Assembly: GCA_016844515.1 (NCBI GenBank) | Contig: JAERMP010000050.1 | Coordinates: 1 to 15,347, forward strand | Direction: 5' to 3' | DNA length: 15,347 nt | Source: Thermoleophilia bacterium | GTDB lineage: Bacteria > Actinomycetota > Thermoleophilia > Gaiellales > Gaiellaceae | In this document: piece by piece, positions 5,602 to 13,862 of the stretch | Layout: every line of letters begins with the position of its first letter | Numbering within the stretch: position 1 is the stretch's first letter | The notes under the pieces: model-generated | Databases searched by the model: none | The model's input: only the letters and a program-made list of their open reading frames with translations | Told to the model about the DNA's origin: nothing | Position numbers and translations under genes: made by a program

Positions 5602-7857
5602 ATGACTGCGCGACTGTCTCGCGGCGTCCGCGGTGGCTCAGTCCCCCTGCTGTTTCTGTGTCTCATCGTCTTCGGCTACGTCCTCGTCCATGTGGCCTAT
5701 ACGCAGTTCGGGTTCGGTCAGGGGCACGACGAGCTCATGACCGCGTGGCTTTACAACGTCGCACTCGTCGCCGCGGCGGCGATACCGTTGCTGCAGGCAG
5801 TCCGGCGCCCGGCCGAACGTGCAGTGTTCGTCCTCTTCGGCCTGGCGATCCTCGCGTGGGCCCTCGGCAACATCTACTGGCAACTCGCGCTCTCGGATCT
5901 CGAGAGCGCGCCGTTCCCGTCCCTCGCCGACGCAGGCTGGCTGGCGTTCTACCCCCTGGCGTACGTGGCGCTCGTGCTCGTCATCAAAGGAAGGGTGACG
6001 TCCTTCCTGCCGAGCGTCTGGCTGGATGGGTTGATCTCCGTTCTCGCGAGCGCAGCGTTCGTCGTCGCATTCGTGATCGGCCCCGTCCTGGCGGGCGTCG
6101 GCGGGTCACTCTCGGCGGTTGCGACGAACGCCTCGTATCCGCTTGGCGACCTGCTTCTCGTGCTGCTCGTGCTGCTCACGGTCGCAGTCAGCGGCTGGCG
6201 ACTCGATCGTCAAGTCGGCCTCCTCGCACTGGGTCTCGGAACGTTCGCGATCGCAGACAGCCTGTATCTGTACCGCGTTGCCGCCGGCACCTACGAGGTG
6301 GGCACGGTTCTCGACTCGTTATGGCTAATCGGGATCGCGCTGCTCGCGTTCAGCTCCTTGCTCGAGCCTCGTTCGGGCGCGATGTGGCGATACGAAGGCT
6401 GGTCGGTCGTGCTCGTCCCGGCGATCTTCGCCGTCGCGGCTCTCGGCTTGCTCGCGTACGCCTCCTTGACATCGGTCCCCGTTGCCGCTCCGCTGCTCGC
6501 AGTCGCTGCCGTGCTCGTCGCGTTCGTCCGAGCGGGTCTTACCTTTCGTGACGTGCGCCTGCTCGCCGACGCACGTCGTCAGGCCATGACCGACGTGCTG
6601 ACAGGTCTCTTCAACCGGCGCTGGCTGTTTCAGGAGATCGACCGACTCCTCGGCGCGACCGACTCTCCGCGGGCTGCCCTGATGATCGTCGACCTCAACG
6701 GCTTCAAGGAGCTGAACGACACGCTCGGCCATCAAACGGGCGATGCTGTCCTCAAGATGGTGGGCCAACGCCTTCTGGACGCGGTGCGCGGGCTCGGCCA
6801 GCTTGCCCGACTCGGAGGCGACGAGTTCGCCGTCCTCTCCGCCGACATCGCTTCCGTCGAAGAGTGTGCCGTACGCATCGAGCGCGGCCTCTCAGAGGGG
6901 TTCGTCGTCGGCGAGTTGACGCTCAGCGTGACCGCGAGCGCCGGAATCGCCGGCTGTCCCGAGCATGGCCTCGACAGCGTCGCTTTGCTGCGCTGTGCCG
7001 ACATCGCGCTGTACGACGCCAAGCGACGTCGGCTGCTCACCGCCGTCTACGAACCGGCGAGCGACGAGCACACCGTGGACAGGCTCGCGCTCACGAGCGA
7101 CCTCCGACGCGCGATCGCCGAGAACGAGCTCTACCTCGTGTACCAGCCGAAGGTGTCCCTCGCGAGCGGACAGGCAATCGGAGTCGAGGCGCTCCTGCGC
7201 TGGGCGCATCCCGAGCGAGGAGTCATTTTCCCCGGAGAGTTCATTCCGCTTGCAGACGCGGGCGGGCTGATGCGGCCCATGACCGGTGTCGTGCTGAGAC
7301 TCGCGCTCGAGCAGGCTCGCACGTGGCTGAACGCCGGCACCGAGCTACCCGTCTCGGTGAACATCTCGGTCACCGATCTCATCGACATCATGTTCCCCAA
7401 GCTGATCGAGCGTCTTCTCGACGATCACGACGTGCCTTCGAGCATGCTCCAGCTCGAGATCACCGAGACGGAGCTGATGGTCGACTCCGATCGCGCAGAG
7501 GTGGCGGTCGAGCGCTTGACCGCGCTGGGCGTGCGCGTCGGCTTGGATGACTTCGGTATGGGTTACTCCTCGCTCAAGTATCTCCAGCAGCTGCGTCTGA
7601 GTGAGTTGAAGATTGATCACACATTCGTCAAGAACATGACCACGCGAGACAGCGATGCTGCGATCGTGCGCTGCGCGATCGAGATGGCGAGAGCGCTCGG
7701 TCTCACCGTGGTCGCCGAGGGAGTGGAGGACAGGCAAGCTGCCGCCATGCTCTCCGAGTTCGGGTGTGATGCCGCCCAGGGGTACGACATCGCTCACCCA
7801 ATGTCGGTTACCGACCTGGAGCACTGGCTCGTCCAACGCCGAACCCTGGCCGCCTAG
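5602..7857 (+). CDS. Membrane-bound GGDEF-EAL cyclic-di-GMP signalling protein
   Basis: A 751-residue protein. Residues about 12-315 form a membrane sensor region of around nine hydrophobic segments that I cannot assign to a named MASE domain. A GGDEF domain (about 325-480) follows: TDVLTGLFNRRW, DLNGFKELNDTLGHQTGD and an intact GGDEF at 405-409. Then an EAL domain (about 500-745) has the catalytic EAL at 529-531, NISVTDL, LEITETEL, DDFGMGYSSLKYL (Asp649-Asp650), LKIDHTFV, VAEGVED and QGYDIAHP. Both active sites look intact, so the protein could both make and hydrolyse cyclic-di-GMP, with activity set by the membrane part. The place of the inhibitory I-site reads RGLG instead of RxxD, so product inhibition is probably absent. 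ATG 5602 has only a distant, weak Shine-Dalgarno. It lies 127 bases after the previous gene and is probably its own unit. Confidence 0.93.
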   Translation: MTARLSRGVRGGSVPLLFLCLIVFGYVLVHVAYTQFGFGQGHDELMTAWLYNVALVAAAAIPLLQAVRRPAERAVFVLFGLAILAWALGNIYWQLALSDLESAPFPSLADAGWLAFYPLAYVALVLVIKGRVTSFLPSVWLDGLISVLASAAFVVAFVIGPVLAGVGGSLSAVATNASYPLGDLLLVLLVLLTVAVSGWRLDRQVGLLALGLGTFAIADSLYLYRVAAGTYEVGTVLDSLWLIGIALLAFSSLLEPRSGAMWRYEGWSVVLVPAIFAVAALGLLAYASLTSVPVAAPLLAVAAVLVAFVRAGLTFRDVRLLADARRQAMTDVLTGLFNRRWLFQEIDRLLGATDSPRAALMIVDLNGFKELNDTLGHQTGDAVLKMVGQRLLDAVRGLGQLARLGGDEFAVLSADIASVEECAVRIERGLSEGFVVGELTLSVTASAGIAGCPEHGLDSVALLRCADIALYDAKRRRLLTAVYEPASDEHTVDRLALTSDLRRAIAENELYLVYQPKVSLASGQAIGVEALLRWAHPERGVIFPGEFIPLADAGGLMRPMTGVVLRLALEQARTWLNAGTELPVSVNISVTDLIDIMFPKLIERLLDDHDVPSSMLQLEITETELMVDSDRAEVAVERLTALGVRVGLDDFGMGYSSLKYLQQLRLSELKIDHTFVKNMTTRDSDAAIVRCAIEMARALGLTVVAEGVEDRQAAAMLSEFGCDAAQGYDIAHPMSVTDLEHWLVQRRTLAA

Positions 7858-7906
7858 ACACGCTGCGCACGCGCTCCTACGTGCGGACCGCGAGCCACGT
7901 GCCCGC

Positions 7907-7945
7907 TTGTGATACATAATCGGCCGCGCCGGGGCGACTCGGCGC
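7907..7945 (+). promoter_or_regulatory. Possible promoter -10 box and leader hairpin of hppA
   Basis: CATAAT at 7915-7920 is one base from the TATAAT consensus and sits in the only AT-rich patch between the GGDEF-EAL gene and hppA. No convincing -35 box lies 16-18 bases upstream. A short GC hairpin follows, GCGCCG (7926-7931) pairing with CGGCGC (7940-7945), in what would be the 5' leader. This is a weak prediction. Confidence 0.3.
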
Positions 7946-7977
7946 TCACTTTGTGACGGGCGGAAGACCGGAGGATC

Positions 7978-10023
7978 ATGGACTTTTTCGTTGACCACGC
8001 CGTTGGATTCGCGCTTGCCTGCGCGGCCGTGGCGGTTCTATACGGGGTGTATCTCACCTGGTGGCTGCTCAAGCAGCCGGCCGGGAACGAGAAGATGCAG
8101 GAGATCGCGCGCGCGATTCAGGAGGGCGCCGGGGCGTACCTGCGCAAGCAGTACACGGCAGTGGCGGTGGTCGCGATCGTCCCGTTCTTCCTGCTCGGCT
8201 TCTACAACGAGCTGGGCTGGGGCACTGCGTTCGGGTTTCTGATCGGGGCGCTCTTCTCGGCGGCCGCAGGCTTCATCGGCATGAACGTCGCTGTGCGCTC
8301 GAACGTCCGCACCGCGGAAGCCGCACGCGAGGGACTGCAGCCGGCGTTCAAGGTTGCGTTCCGCGCGGGCTCGGTTACCGGCCTCCTCGTGGTCGGGCTC
8401 GGGCTGCTCGGCGTCGCCGGCTACTACTGGGTGCTCACCGACTGGATCGGGAATACCCCCGAGTCGGCGGTGGACGACCTCATCGGGCTCGCTTTCGGCG
8501 GCTCGCTCATCTCGGTCTTTGCCCGTCTCGGCGGCGGCATCTACACGAAGGCCGCCGACGTCGGGGCCGACCTCGTCGGAAAGCTCGAGGCCGGGATCCC
8601 CGAGGACGATCCGCGCAACCCGGCGGTCATCGCGGACAACGTCGGCGACAACGTCGGCGACTGCGCCGGCATGGCGGCCGACCTCTTCGAGACCTACGCC
8701 GTCACTGCGGTCGCGGTGATGCTGCTCGGAATCGGGTTCGAGCAGGCCGACCTCTGGCTCTACCCCCTCGCCCTCGGCGGGATCTCGATTCTCTCGTCGA
8801 TCATCGGGACGTTCTTCACGCGGGTCGGCAGCGGTAAGAACGCGATCATCAACGCCCTCTACCGCAGCGTGCTGGTCGCCACCGTCCTTTCCGCCGTCGG
8901 CTTCATCCCGGTGACGATGGCGTACGACGGAGGCGAGTTCGACTTCTGGAACCTCTACGGCTCGGCGCTCATCGGGCTCGCTGTGACGTTCCTGCTCGTC
9001 GCGATCACCGAGTACTACACCGGCACCCGCTGGAAGCCGGTGAAGGACATCGCGAGCGCGTCGCAGACCGGGCACGCAACGAACATCATCTCGGGCCTCG
9101 CCGTCGGGATGCAGGCCACGGCGCTCCCCGTGATCGTCATCGCAACCGGAGTCGTCGGCGCGTACTACGCCGCGGGCGAGAACCTCTACGGCATCGGGGT
9201 CGCGGTCATGGCGCAGCTCTCCATGGCCGGGCTCATCGTCGCTCTGGATGCGTACGGCCCGGTGACGGACAACGCCGGCGGAATCGCAGAGATGGCCAAC
9301 CTCCCCGAGTCCGTGCGCGGGATCACGGATCCGCTCGACGCCGTCGGCAACACGACGAAGGCGGTGACGAAGGGCTATGCAATCGGTTCGGCCGGTCTCG
9401 CCGCCCTGATCCTCTTCGACGAGTACGGACGGGGACTCCGAGAAGGCGGTCTCGAATCGTTCTTCTCGCTCGACAACCCGTGGGTGATAGCCGGATTGTT
9501 CATCGGCGGGCTCATGCCCTTCCTGTTCGCGTCGCTCGCGATGCAGGCGGTCGGGCGAGTCGGCGGACAGGTCGTCGAGGAGGTACGCCGTCAGTTCCGC
9601 GAGAACCCGGGGATCATGGACTACACCGCCCGCCCGGACTACTCGCGCGCCATCTCGATCGTGACGGGCTCGGCGATCAAGGAGATGATGGCGCCGGCGC
9701 TCATCCCGGTGCTGATCCCGGTCATCGTCGGGATCATCAGCGTGGAGATGCTCGGCGGCCTCCTCATCGGGACGATCGTCACCGGGATCTTCCTCGCGAT
9801 CGCGATGACCTCCGGCGGTGGCGCCTGGGACAACGCGAAGAAGACGATCGAGGACGGGCTCTACGGCGGCAAGGGCTCCGACGCCCACGCAGCCGCGATC
9901 ACGGGCGACACGGTTGGCGATCCCTACAAGGACACCGCCGGCCCTGCGATCAACCCGATGATCAAGATCGCGAACATCGTCGCGATCCTGATCATCCCGC
10001 TCCTCATCTCGATCCACGGCTAA
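7978..10023 (+). CDS. hppA: K+-independent membrane H+-translocating pyrophosphatase
   Basis: A 681-residue multi-pass membrane enzyme that hydrolyses pyrophosphate and pumps protons out of the cytoplasm. Length and motifs fit the family: [11 protein letters not shown] (Asp194-Glu204) and the following [20 protein letters not shown] form the Mg-pyrophosphate site, [11 protein letters not shown] is the second conserved acidic block, and [21 protein letters not shown] is the C-terminal signature. In [10 protein letters not shown] the lysine at 461 and threonine at 464 occupy the positions that separate K+-independent from K+-dependent enzymes (the latter have Ala there), so this one should not need potassium and should pump H+ rather than Na+. 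ATG 7978 has GGAGG at 7970-7974 upstream. A clear terminator follows, and no neighbour is functionally tied to it, so it is probably monocistronic. Confidence 0.97.
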   Translation: MDFFVDHAVGFALACAAVAVLYGVYLTWWLLKQPAGNEKMQEIARAIQEGAGAYLRKQYTAVAVVAIVPFFLLGFYNELGWGTAFGFLIGALFSAAAGFIGMNVAVRSNVRTAEAAREGLQPAFKVAFRAGSVTGLLVVGLGLLGVAGYYWVLTDWIGNTPESAVDDLIGLAFGGSLISVFARLGGGIYTKAADVGADLVGKLEAGIPEDDPRNPAVIADNVGDNVGDCAGMAADLFETYAVTAVAVMLLGIGFEQADLWLYPLALGGISILSSIIGTFFTRVGSGKNAIINALYRSVLVATVLSAVGFIPVTMAYDGGEFDFWNLYGSALIGLAVTFLLVAITEYYTGTRWKPVKDIASASQTGHATNIISGLAVGMQATALPVIVIATGVVGAYYAAGENLYGIGVAVMAQLSMAGLIVALDAYGPVTDNAGGIAEMANLPESVRGITDPLDAVGNTTKAVTKGYAIGSAGLAALILFDEYGRGLREGGLESFFSLDNPWVIAGLFIGGLMPFLFASLAMQAVGRVGGQVVEEVRRQFRENPGIMDYTARPDYSRAISIVTGSAIKEMMAPALIPVLIPVIVGIISVEMLGGLLIGTIVTGIFLAIAMTSGGGAWDNAKKTIEDGLYGGKGSDAHAAAITGDTVGDPYKDTAGPAINPMIKIANIVAILIIPLLISIHG

Positions 10024-10045
10024 AACGGTTCTGAACATGACACGG

Positions 10046-10072
10046 CAAGGGGCGGTGTTAAGTCGCCCCTTG
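10046..10072 (+). terminator. Intrinsic terminator of hppA
   Basis: CAAGGGGCG (10046-10054) pairs perfectly with CGCCCCTTG (10064-10072) around a 9-base loop, followed by TGTCTT. It starts 22 bases after the hppA stop codon. The U-tract is poor, as is usual in GC-rich actinobacteria. Confidence 0.8.
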
Positions 10073-10076
10073 TGTC

Positions 10077-10105
10077 TTGCACGCGGCCGATGACGTGAAT
10101 AGGAT
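10077..10105 (+). promoter_or_regulatory. Putative sigma-70-type promoter of the subtilase gene
   Basis: TTGCAC (10077-10082) and TAGGAT (10100-10105) are 17 bases apart and fit the loose actinobacterial pattern TTGNNN-17-TANNNT. They lie between the hppA terminator and the subtilase start codon, leaving a leader of roughly 55 bases that ends in the AGGGGAG Shine-Dalgarno at 10153-10159. Confidence 0.4.
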
Positions 10106-10167
10106 GCGGGCGTTCTCAGGGGCAGGCCCTGTGGTGGGCCGTCAAAGTCGAAAGGGGAGAGCTAAAG

Positions 10168-13100
10168 ATGCGATTCAAACTTCCGAGAGCTGCGCTGTTT
10201 GCGCTGTTCGCCCTCGCAACCGTCATGGCGTTTGCCACACCGGGCGCGGTAGGTGCCGGAGCCGCCGACCAGCTGGTACCGACCGTCGATCCGGATTGGA
10301 ACGTCCCGACCCCGCTTGGCGCTCGTGCCGGGGCGCTCAACGTGGTTGTGACGCTCGTCGACGCACCCCTCGCGGTCGCTGCGAAGAAGCAGGGCCTCTC
10401 ACCGGGCCAACAGCGTCAGTACGTCAGCGGCCTCAACGCCAAACAAGACACGCTGAGTAGCCAGGCCAAGGGCGTCGGCGCACAGGAGCTTGCTCGCGTA
10501 AGCAAGGCGCTCAACGCGGTCGTCTTCTCCGTGAACTCCTCCAAGATCAAAGATCTCGAGTCGCTGCCAGGCATTGCCTCCGTTCGGCCGATCTCGGACT
10601 ACCAGCTCGATCTGAACGAGACGGTGCCGTACATCGGGGCAGCTTCGGTTCAGAATTCCGGTGTCGACGGGACAGGGGTCCGCGTCGCCGTGCTCGATTC
10701 GGGCATCGATTACACACACAGGAGCTTCGGAGGTCCAGGAACTGCAGCCGCGTACGCAGCGGCGTACGGCGCAAACCTCGCCGATCCGAAGACGACGGCC
10801 AGAGATGGCCTCTTCCCGACCGCCAAGGTTCTCGAGGGCTTCGACTTCGTCGGTGAGGGTTGGCCGACCACGGCGCTTGCCCCCGACAACGACCCGATCG
10901 ACTGCGGGCCGGCTGCGATCGCCGCTCCGTGCGCGGGCGGCCACGGCAGTCACGTATCCGACATCATCGCCGGAGTTGGGACCGGCCCCACCAACGACGG
11001 GGTCGCCCCCGGCGCGAAGCTGTACATGTTCAAGGTGTGCAGCGCCCGGTCGACGTCGTGCAGCGGCGTCGCTCTCCTGCAAGGCGTGGACGCTGCTCTC
11101 GATCCGAACAACGACGGTGACATCTCGGATCGCGCAGACGTCGTCAACCTGTCCCTCGGTTCCTCCTACGGCCAGAAGGAGGATGACCTCAGCGCGGCAC
11201 TCGCGAACTCCGTGCTGGCGGGTTCAGTCGTCGTCGCGTCGGCAGGCAACGCCGCCGACCGGCCCTACATCACCGGCTCGCCGTCCTCGACGCCCGAGCT
11301 CATCAGCGTCGCGCAGACGCAGGTTCCTTCGGCGAAGCTCTTCAGGATCGTCACGCCTGCGTTCACGGCAGGCGGTGTGCACCAGGACTGGTCCGCCGCG
11401 CCGAGCCTCGTGTCCGGAGCGCTTGCGTACGACACAACTAGCGCCAGCACGCGGCGTGGTTGCACGAACGCGGGAGGCACGAACCCGTGGGTCGGGACTC
11501 CTCACGCCGGGAAGGTCCTTTTGATTGACCGTGGTACGTGCGCGGTGAGCCAGAAGGTTGCGAACGCGGCAAGCGCCGGTGCGGTCGCGGCAGTCATTGC
11601 GAACAATGCCTCCCAGGCTCCAGGCGATCTGCCCCCGAGCTTCTCGTTCGGAGGCCCCGGCCTTCCGCCATTGGCCATCTCCGGCTACACGATCACGCAG
11701 GCGGACGGCAATAGCTTCAAGGCGTTGTCGCTCGGCCAGACGGCGACGATCGATCCGGCGAGTGCCGCCTCGCTCGTCATGAACATGGTGGCCTCGTCGT
11801 CCCGCGGTCCGAGCTACAGCTTCAACGCGATCAAGCCGGATATCGGCGCTCCCGGGGCGTCGGTCTCCGCCGAGGCCGGCACAGGCACCGGCGGAACGGC
11901 CTTCGGCGGCACGTCGGGCGCTGCTCCGATGGTTGCCGGATCAGCCGCACTCCTGCTCGACAAGAACCCGAACCTGGCAGTGGGCGAGGTCAAGTCGCTG
12001 CTCATGAACACGGCAGAGACGAACATCGGCATCAACCCAGTCGGCCTGCCCGGCGTCCTTGCTCCGATCACGAGGATCGGGGGCGGTGAAGTCCGGGTTG
12101 ACAAGGCCGCGGCCAGCGCGACGGCGGCGTGGGATGTCGACGGAAACGGCGCGAGCCTCTCATTCGGGTTCCATGCGATCGCCGGCAGCGCCGTGCTGCA
12201 CAAGAAGGTCGCCGTTCGGAACTACGGGAGCTCGAGTAAGACCTACTCGATCACGCCGAGCTTCCGCTTCGCGAACGACGCGGCGAGCGGTGCCGTCACG
12301 GTTGACGTGCCGTCGAGCATCCAGGTGCCCGCAGGTGGCACGAAGCAGTTCGACGTGAAGCTCATGATCGACGCGAGCAAGTTGCCGACGTGGGATCTCA
12401 ACGGCGGTAGCAGGGGCGGCGACGGCTTCCGGCTCCAAGGTGTCGAGTTCGACGGTTACGTCACGATCAACGGTGGCACGAACGACAACGTCCACGTGGC
12501 GTGGCACGTCCTCCCGCACAAGGCCGCGGAGGTCCGCGTCGACCGCAACACCGTTCCGCTCCAGAACGGCACTGGGTCGTTCGACCTGCGGAACCAGAGC
12601 GGTGTGCTCGACGGCGGCGTCGACGTCTTCTCGCTGACCGGCACGAGCGGCAGGATCCAGAAGGCCTTCCTGCCGCAGCCCGGTGACAACTTCGCGATCG
12701 TCGACCTGAGAGCCGTCGGTGTGCGACAGGTCGGATCGTTCATCCAGTTCGGGATCGACACCTACGGCGCGCGAGCGCACCCGAACTACCCGGCCGAGTT
12801 CGACATCTTCATCGATACGAACAGAGACGGGACCGACGACTTCGTGATCTTCAACCTCGAGAACGGCGGCTTTGCGGTATCAGGACAGAACGTCGTTGCG
12901 GCCGGTCCGCTACCAGCGGGTCCGTTCGGGGTGTCCTTCTTTACCGACGCTGACCTGAACTCGGGCAACGCCATCCTCACCGCACCGATGGCTGCGGTCG
13001 GGCTTACGGCGGGCACGAAGTTCGACTTCTCGGTGTTGTCGTGCGACAACTACTTCACCGGCTTCTGCACGGATGCCGTCGAAGGCATGACCTACACGCT

Positions 13101-13305
13101 CGGGACTCCGCGCTTCGCTCCGTCGGCGTCGACCTTGGCCGTTCCGAAGGGCGACCGGAGCACGCTCGGAATCACGAGCCCGACGGGAGGGGCCGCGGCC
13201 TCGCCCTCGCAGAGCGGGTTCCTCCTGATGTACCGCGACGCGGGCTACAGGGGCGGGAACGACCCGAGCCGGACCGAGGCTGAGGCAGTCAAGGTCAACG
13301 GCTAG
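10168..13305 (+). CDS. Secreted subtilisin-family (S8) serine protease with PA domain, Vpr/C5a-peptidase type
   Basis: A 1045-residue exported protease. A signal peptide (MRFKLPRAALFALFALATVM, cleavage near residue 30-33) is followed by an I9-like propeptide (about 53-146) and the S8 catalytic domain. The full triad is visible: Asp177 in VAVLDSGIDYTH, His259 in GGHGSHVSDIIAG and Ser583 in GGTSGAAPMVAG, with oxyanion Asn360 in ASAGN. A PA domain is inserted between Asn and Ser (about 395-530, GKVLLIDRGTCAVSQKVANA), as in Vpr. An acidic loop DPNNDGDISD at 312-321 may bind calcium. Residues 665-740 look like an Fn3-type beta domain. The rest is beta-rich and unrecognised, with another possible calcium loop at 883-891 (DTNRDGTDD). 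There is no LPxTG or membrane anchor, so it should be released. ATG 10168 has AGGGGAG 8 bases upstream. It probably acts as an extracellular protein degrader. Confidence 0.95.
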   Translation: MRFKLPRAALFALFALATVMAFATPGAVGAGAADQLVPTVDPDWNVPTPLGARAGALNVVVTLVDAPLAVAAKKQGLSPGQQRQYVSGLNAKQDTLSSQAKGVGAQELARVSKALNAVVFSVNSSKIKDLESLPGIASVRPISDYQLDLNETVPYIGAASVQNSGVDGTGVRVAVLDSGIDYTHRSFGGPGTAAAYAAAYGANLADPKTTARDGLFPTAKVLEGFDFVGEGWPTTALAPDNDPIDCGPAAIAAPCAGGHGSHVSDIIAGVGTGPTNDGVAPGAKLYMFKVCSARSTSCSGVALLQGVDAALDPNNDGDISDRADVVNLSLGSSYGQKEDDLSAALANSVLAGSVVVASAGNAADRPYITGSPSSTPELISVAQTQVPSAKLFRIVTPAFTAGGVHQDWSAAPSLVSGALAYDTTSASTRRGCTNAGGTNPWVGTPHAGKVLLIDRGTCAVSQKVANAASAGAVAAVIANNASQAPGDLPPSFSFGGPGLPPLAISGYTITQADGNSFKALSLGQTATIDPASAASLVMNMVASSSRGPSYSFNAIKPDIGAPGASVSAEAGTGTGGTAFGGTSGAAPMVAGSAALLLDKNPNLAVGEVKSLLMNTAETNIGINPVGLPGVLAPITRIGGGEVRVDKAAASATAAWDVDGNGASLSFGFHAIAGSAVLHKKVAVRNYGSSSKTYSITPSFRFANDAASGAVTVDVPSSIQVPAGGTKQFDVKLMIDASKLPTWDLNGGSRGGDGFRLQGVEFDGYVTINGGTNDNVHVAWHVLPHKAAEVRVDRNTVPLQNGTGSFDLRNQSGVLDGGVDVFSLTGTSGRIQKAFLPQPGDNFAIVDLRAVGVRQVGSFIQFGIDTYGARAHPNYPAEFDIFIDTNRDGTDDFVIFNLENGGFAVSGQNVVAAGPLPAGPFGVSFFTDADLNSGNAILTAPMAAVGLTAGTKFDFSVLSCDNYFTGFCTDAVEGMTYTLGTPRFAPSASTLAVPKGDRSTLGITSPTGGAAASPSQSGFLLMYRDAGYRGGNDPSRTEAEAVKVNG

Positions 13306-13316
13306 CCCGAAAGGGC
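13305..13316 (+). other. Small hairpin at the subtilase stop codon
   Basis: GCCC (13305-13308) and GGGC (13313-13316) enclose a GAAA tetraloop. It begins in the last base of the stop codon and may assist mRNA 3'-end stability next to the large terminator downstream. Confidence 0.3.
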
Positions 13317-13329
13317 GAATTGCTGGTCA

Positions 13330-13357
13330 GAGAGGCCGCCCGAACGGGCGGCCTCTC
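13330..13357. terminator. Strong hairpin terminator between convergent genes
   Basis: GAGAGGCCGCCC (13330-13341) pairs perfectly with GGGCGGCCTCTC (13346-13357) around a GAAC loop, a 12-bp GC-rich stem. It lies 24 bases after the subtilase stop and 6 bases after the stop of the - strand gene (13364). Its symmetry lets it act in both directions, although neither side has a long U-tract. Confidence 0.8.
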
Positions 13358-13363
13358 GTCTGC

Positions 13364-13711
13364 TCACCTGTCGGGAGGCTCGGGCTCGCAGGCCACCTGG
13401 ATCCCGGAGTGGAGCCGGGCGCGACTACCGCGAAATCCGAACGCGCGCACCGTGAACCGATGGCACCGCGGTAGCGACATCGTGAAGCGAGCTGTGAACG
13501 AGCCCGTCTTGGACGCGACAGCCGCTCGCGACCAGGTGCGTCCCGAGAGGAGCCAGACGACGACACGTTCGCGCGGCTCGAATCCCGTCCCGCGAACGAC
13601 AAACGGCCTGAGATCGGCGACGTCGAGCGCCGGCGTTGCCGTTGTCTGGGCCCCCGCCGTACTCACGACGGCCGACGCCAGCAGGGCCACCAGGCTCGGG
13701 GAAAGCTTCAT
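13364..13711 (-). CDS. Small secreted protein, unknown function
   Basis: A 115-residue protein with a clear signal peptide: MKLSPSLVALLASAVVSTAGA, cleavage probably before Gln22. The mature part is basic and beta-rich, with FVVRGTGFEPRERVVVWLL, then GSFTARFTM, RCHRFTVRAFGFRGSRARL and a C-terminal Cys. The pattern of a GTGF-PxExV strand followed by G-x-F strands resembles small IPT/TIG-like extracellular domains common in Thermoleophilia, but I cannot assign a function. Two cysteines in the mature chain could form a disulfide. ATG at 13711 is chosen because it places the signal peptide at the N-terminus; the same frame opens earlier (13882) but gives an arginine-rich leader. No Shine-Dalgarno is visible, so a leaderless mRNA is possible. 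It is convergent with the subtilase and divergent from the permease. Confidence 0.7.
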   Translation of the reverse strand: MKLSPSLVALLASAVVSTAGAQTTATPALDVADLRPFVVRGTGFEPRERVVVWLLSGRTWSRAAVASKTGSFTARFTMSLPRCHRFTVRAFGFRGSRARLHSGIQVACEPEPPDR

Positions 13712-13802
13712 GCCGTCGAGTATGCGCCCGCGGAGCCCTGTGCGCGCCTTCCATACGGACTTCTTACGGTGCCGGTGGTCGGCGAAAGCCAGCCCCTCGT
13801 CG

Positions 13803-13820
13803 TTGTAGGCACTTGTAGGC
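13803..13820. repeat. Two direct TTGTAGGC repeats 10 bp apart
   Basis: TTGTAGGC occurs at 13803-13810 and again at 13813-13820, one helical turn apart, in the divergent region between the small secreted protein and the permease. The arrangement resembles a head-to-tail binding site for a response regulator-like activator, but the repeats are short and may be chance. Confidence 0.3.
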
Positions 13821-13862
13821 TTCCCCGCCGTGCCCGGACGCCGCCGCAGGCGAGAGGTCGAG

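Noticed and set aside
7907..7912. TTGTGA half-site resembling a Rex operator upstream of hppA
   Set aside because: The second half (TCACAA six bases later) is missing; the following bases are ATCGGC.
7946..7956. TCACTTTGTGA inverted repeat ahead of hppA
   Set aside because: The arms are only 4 bp and in the opposite orientation to CRP or Rex half-sites; likely chance.
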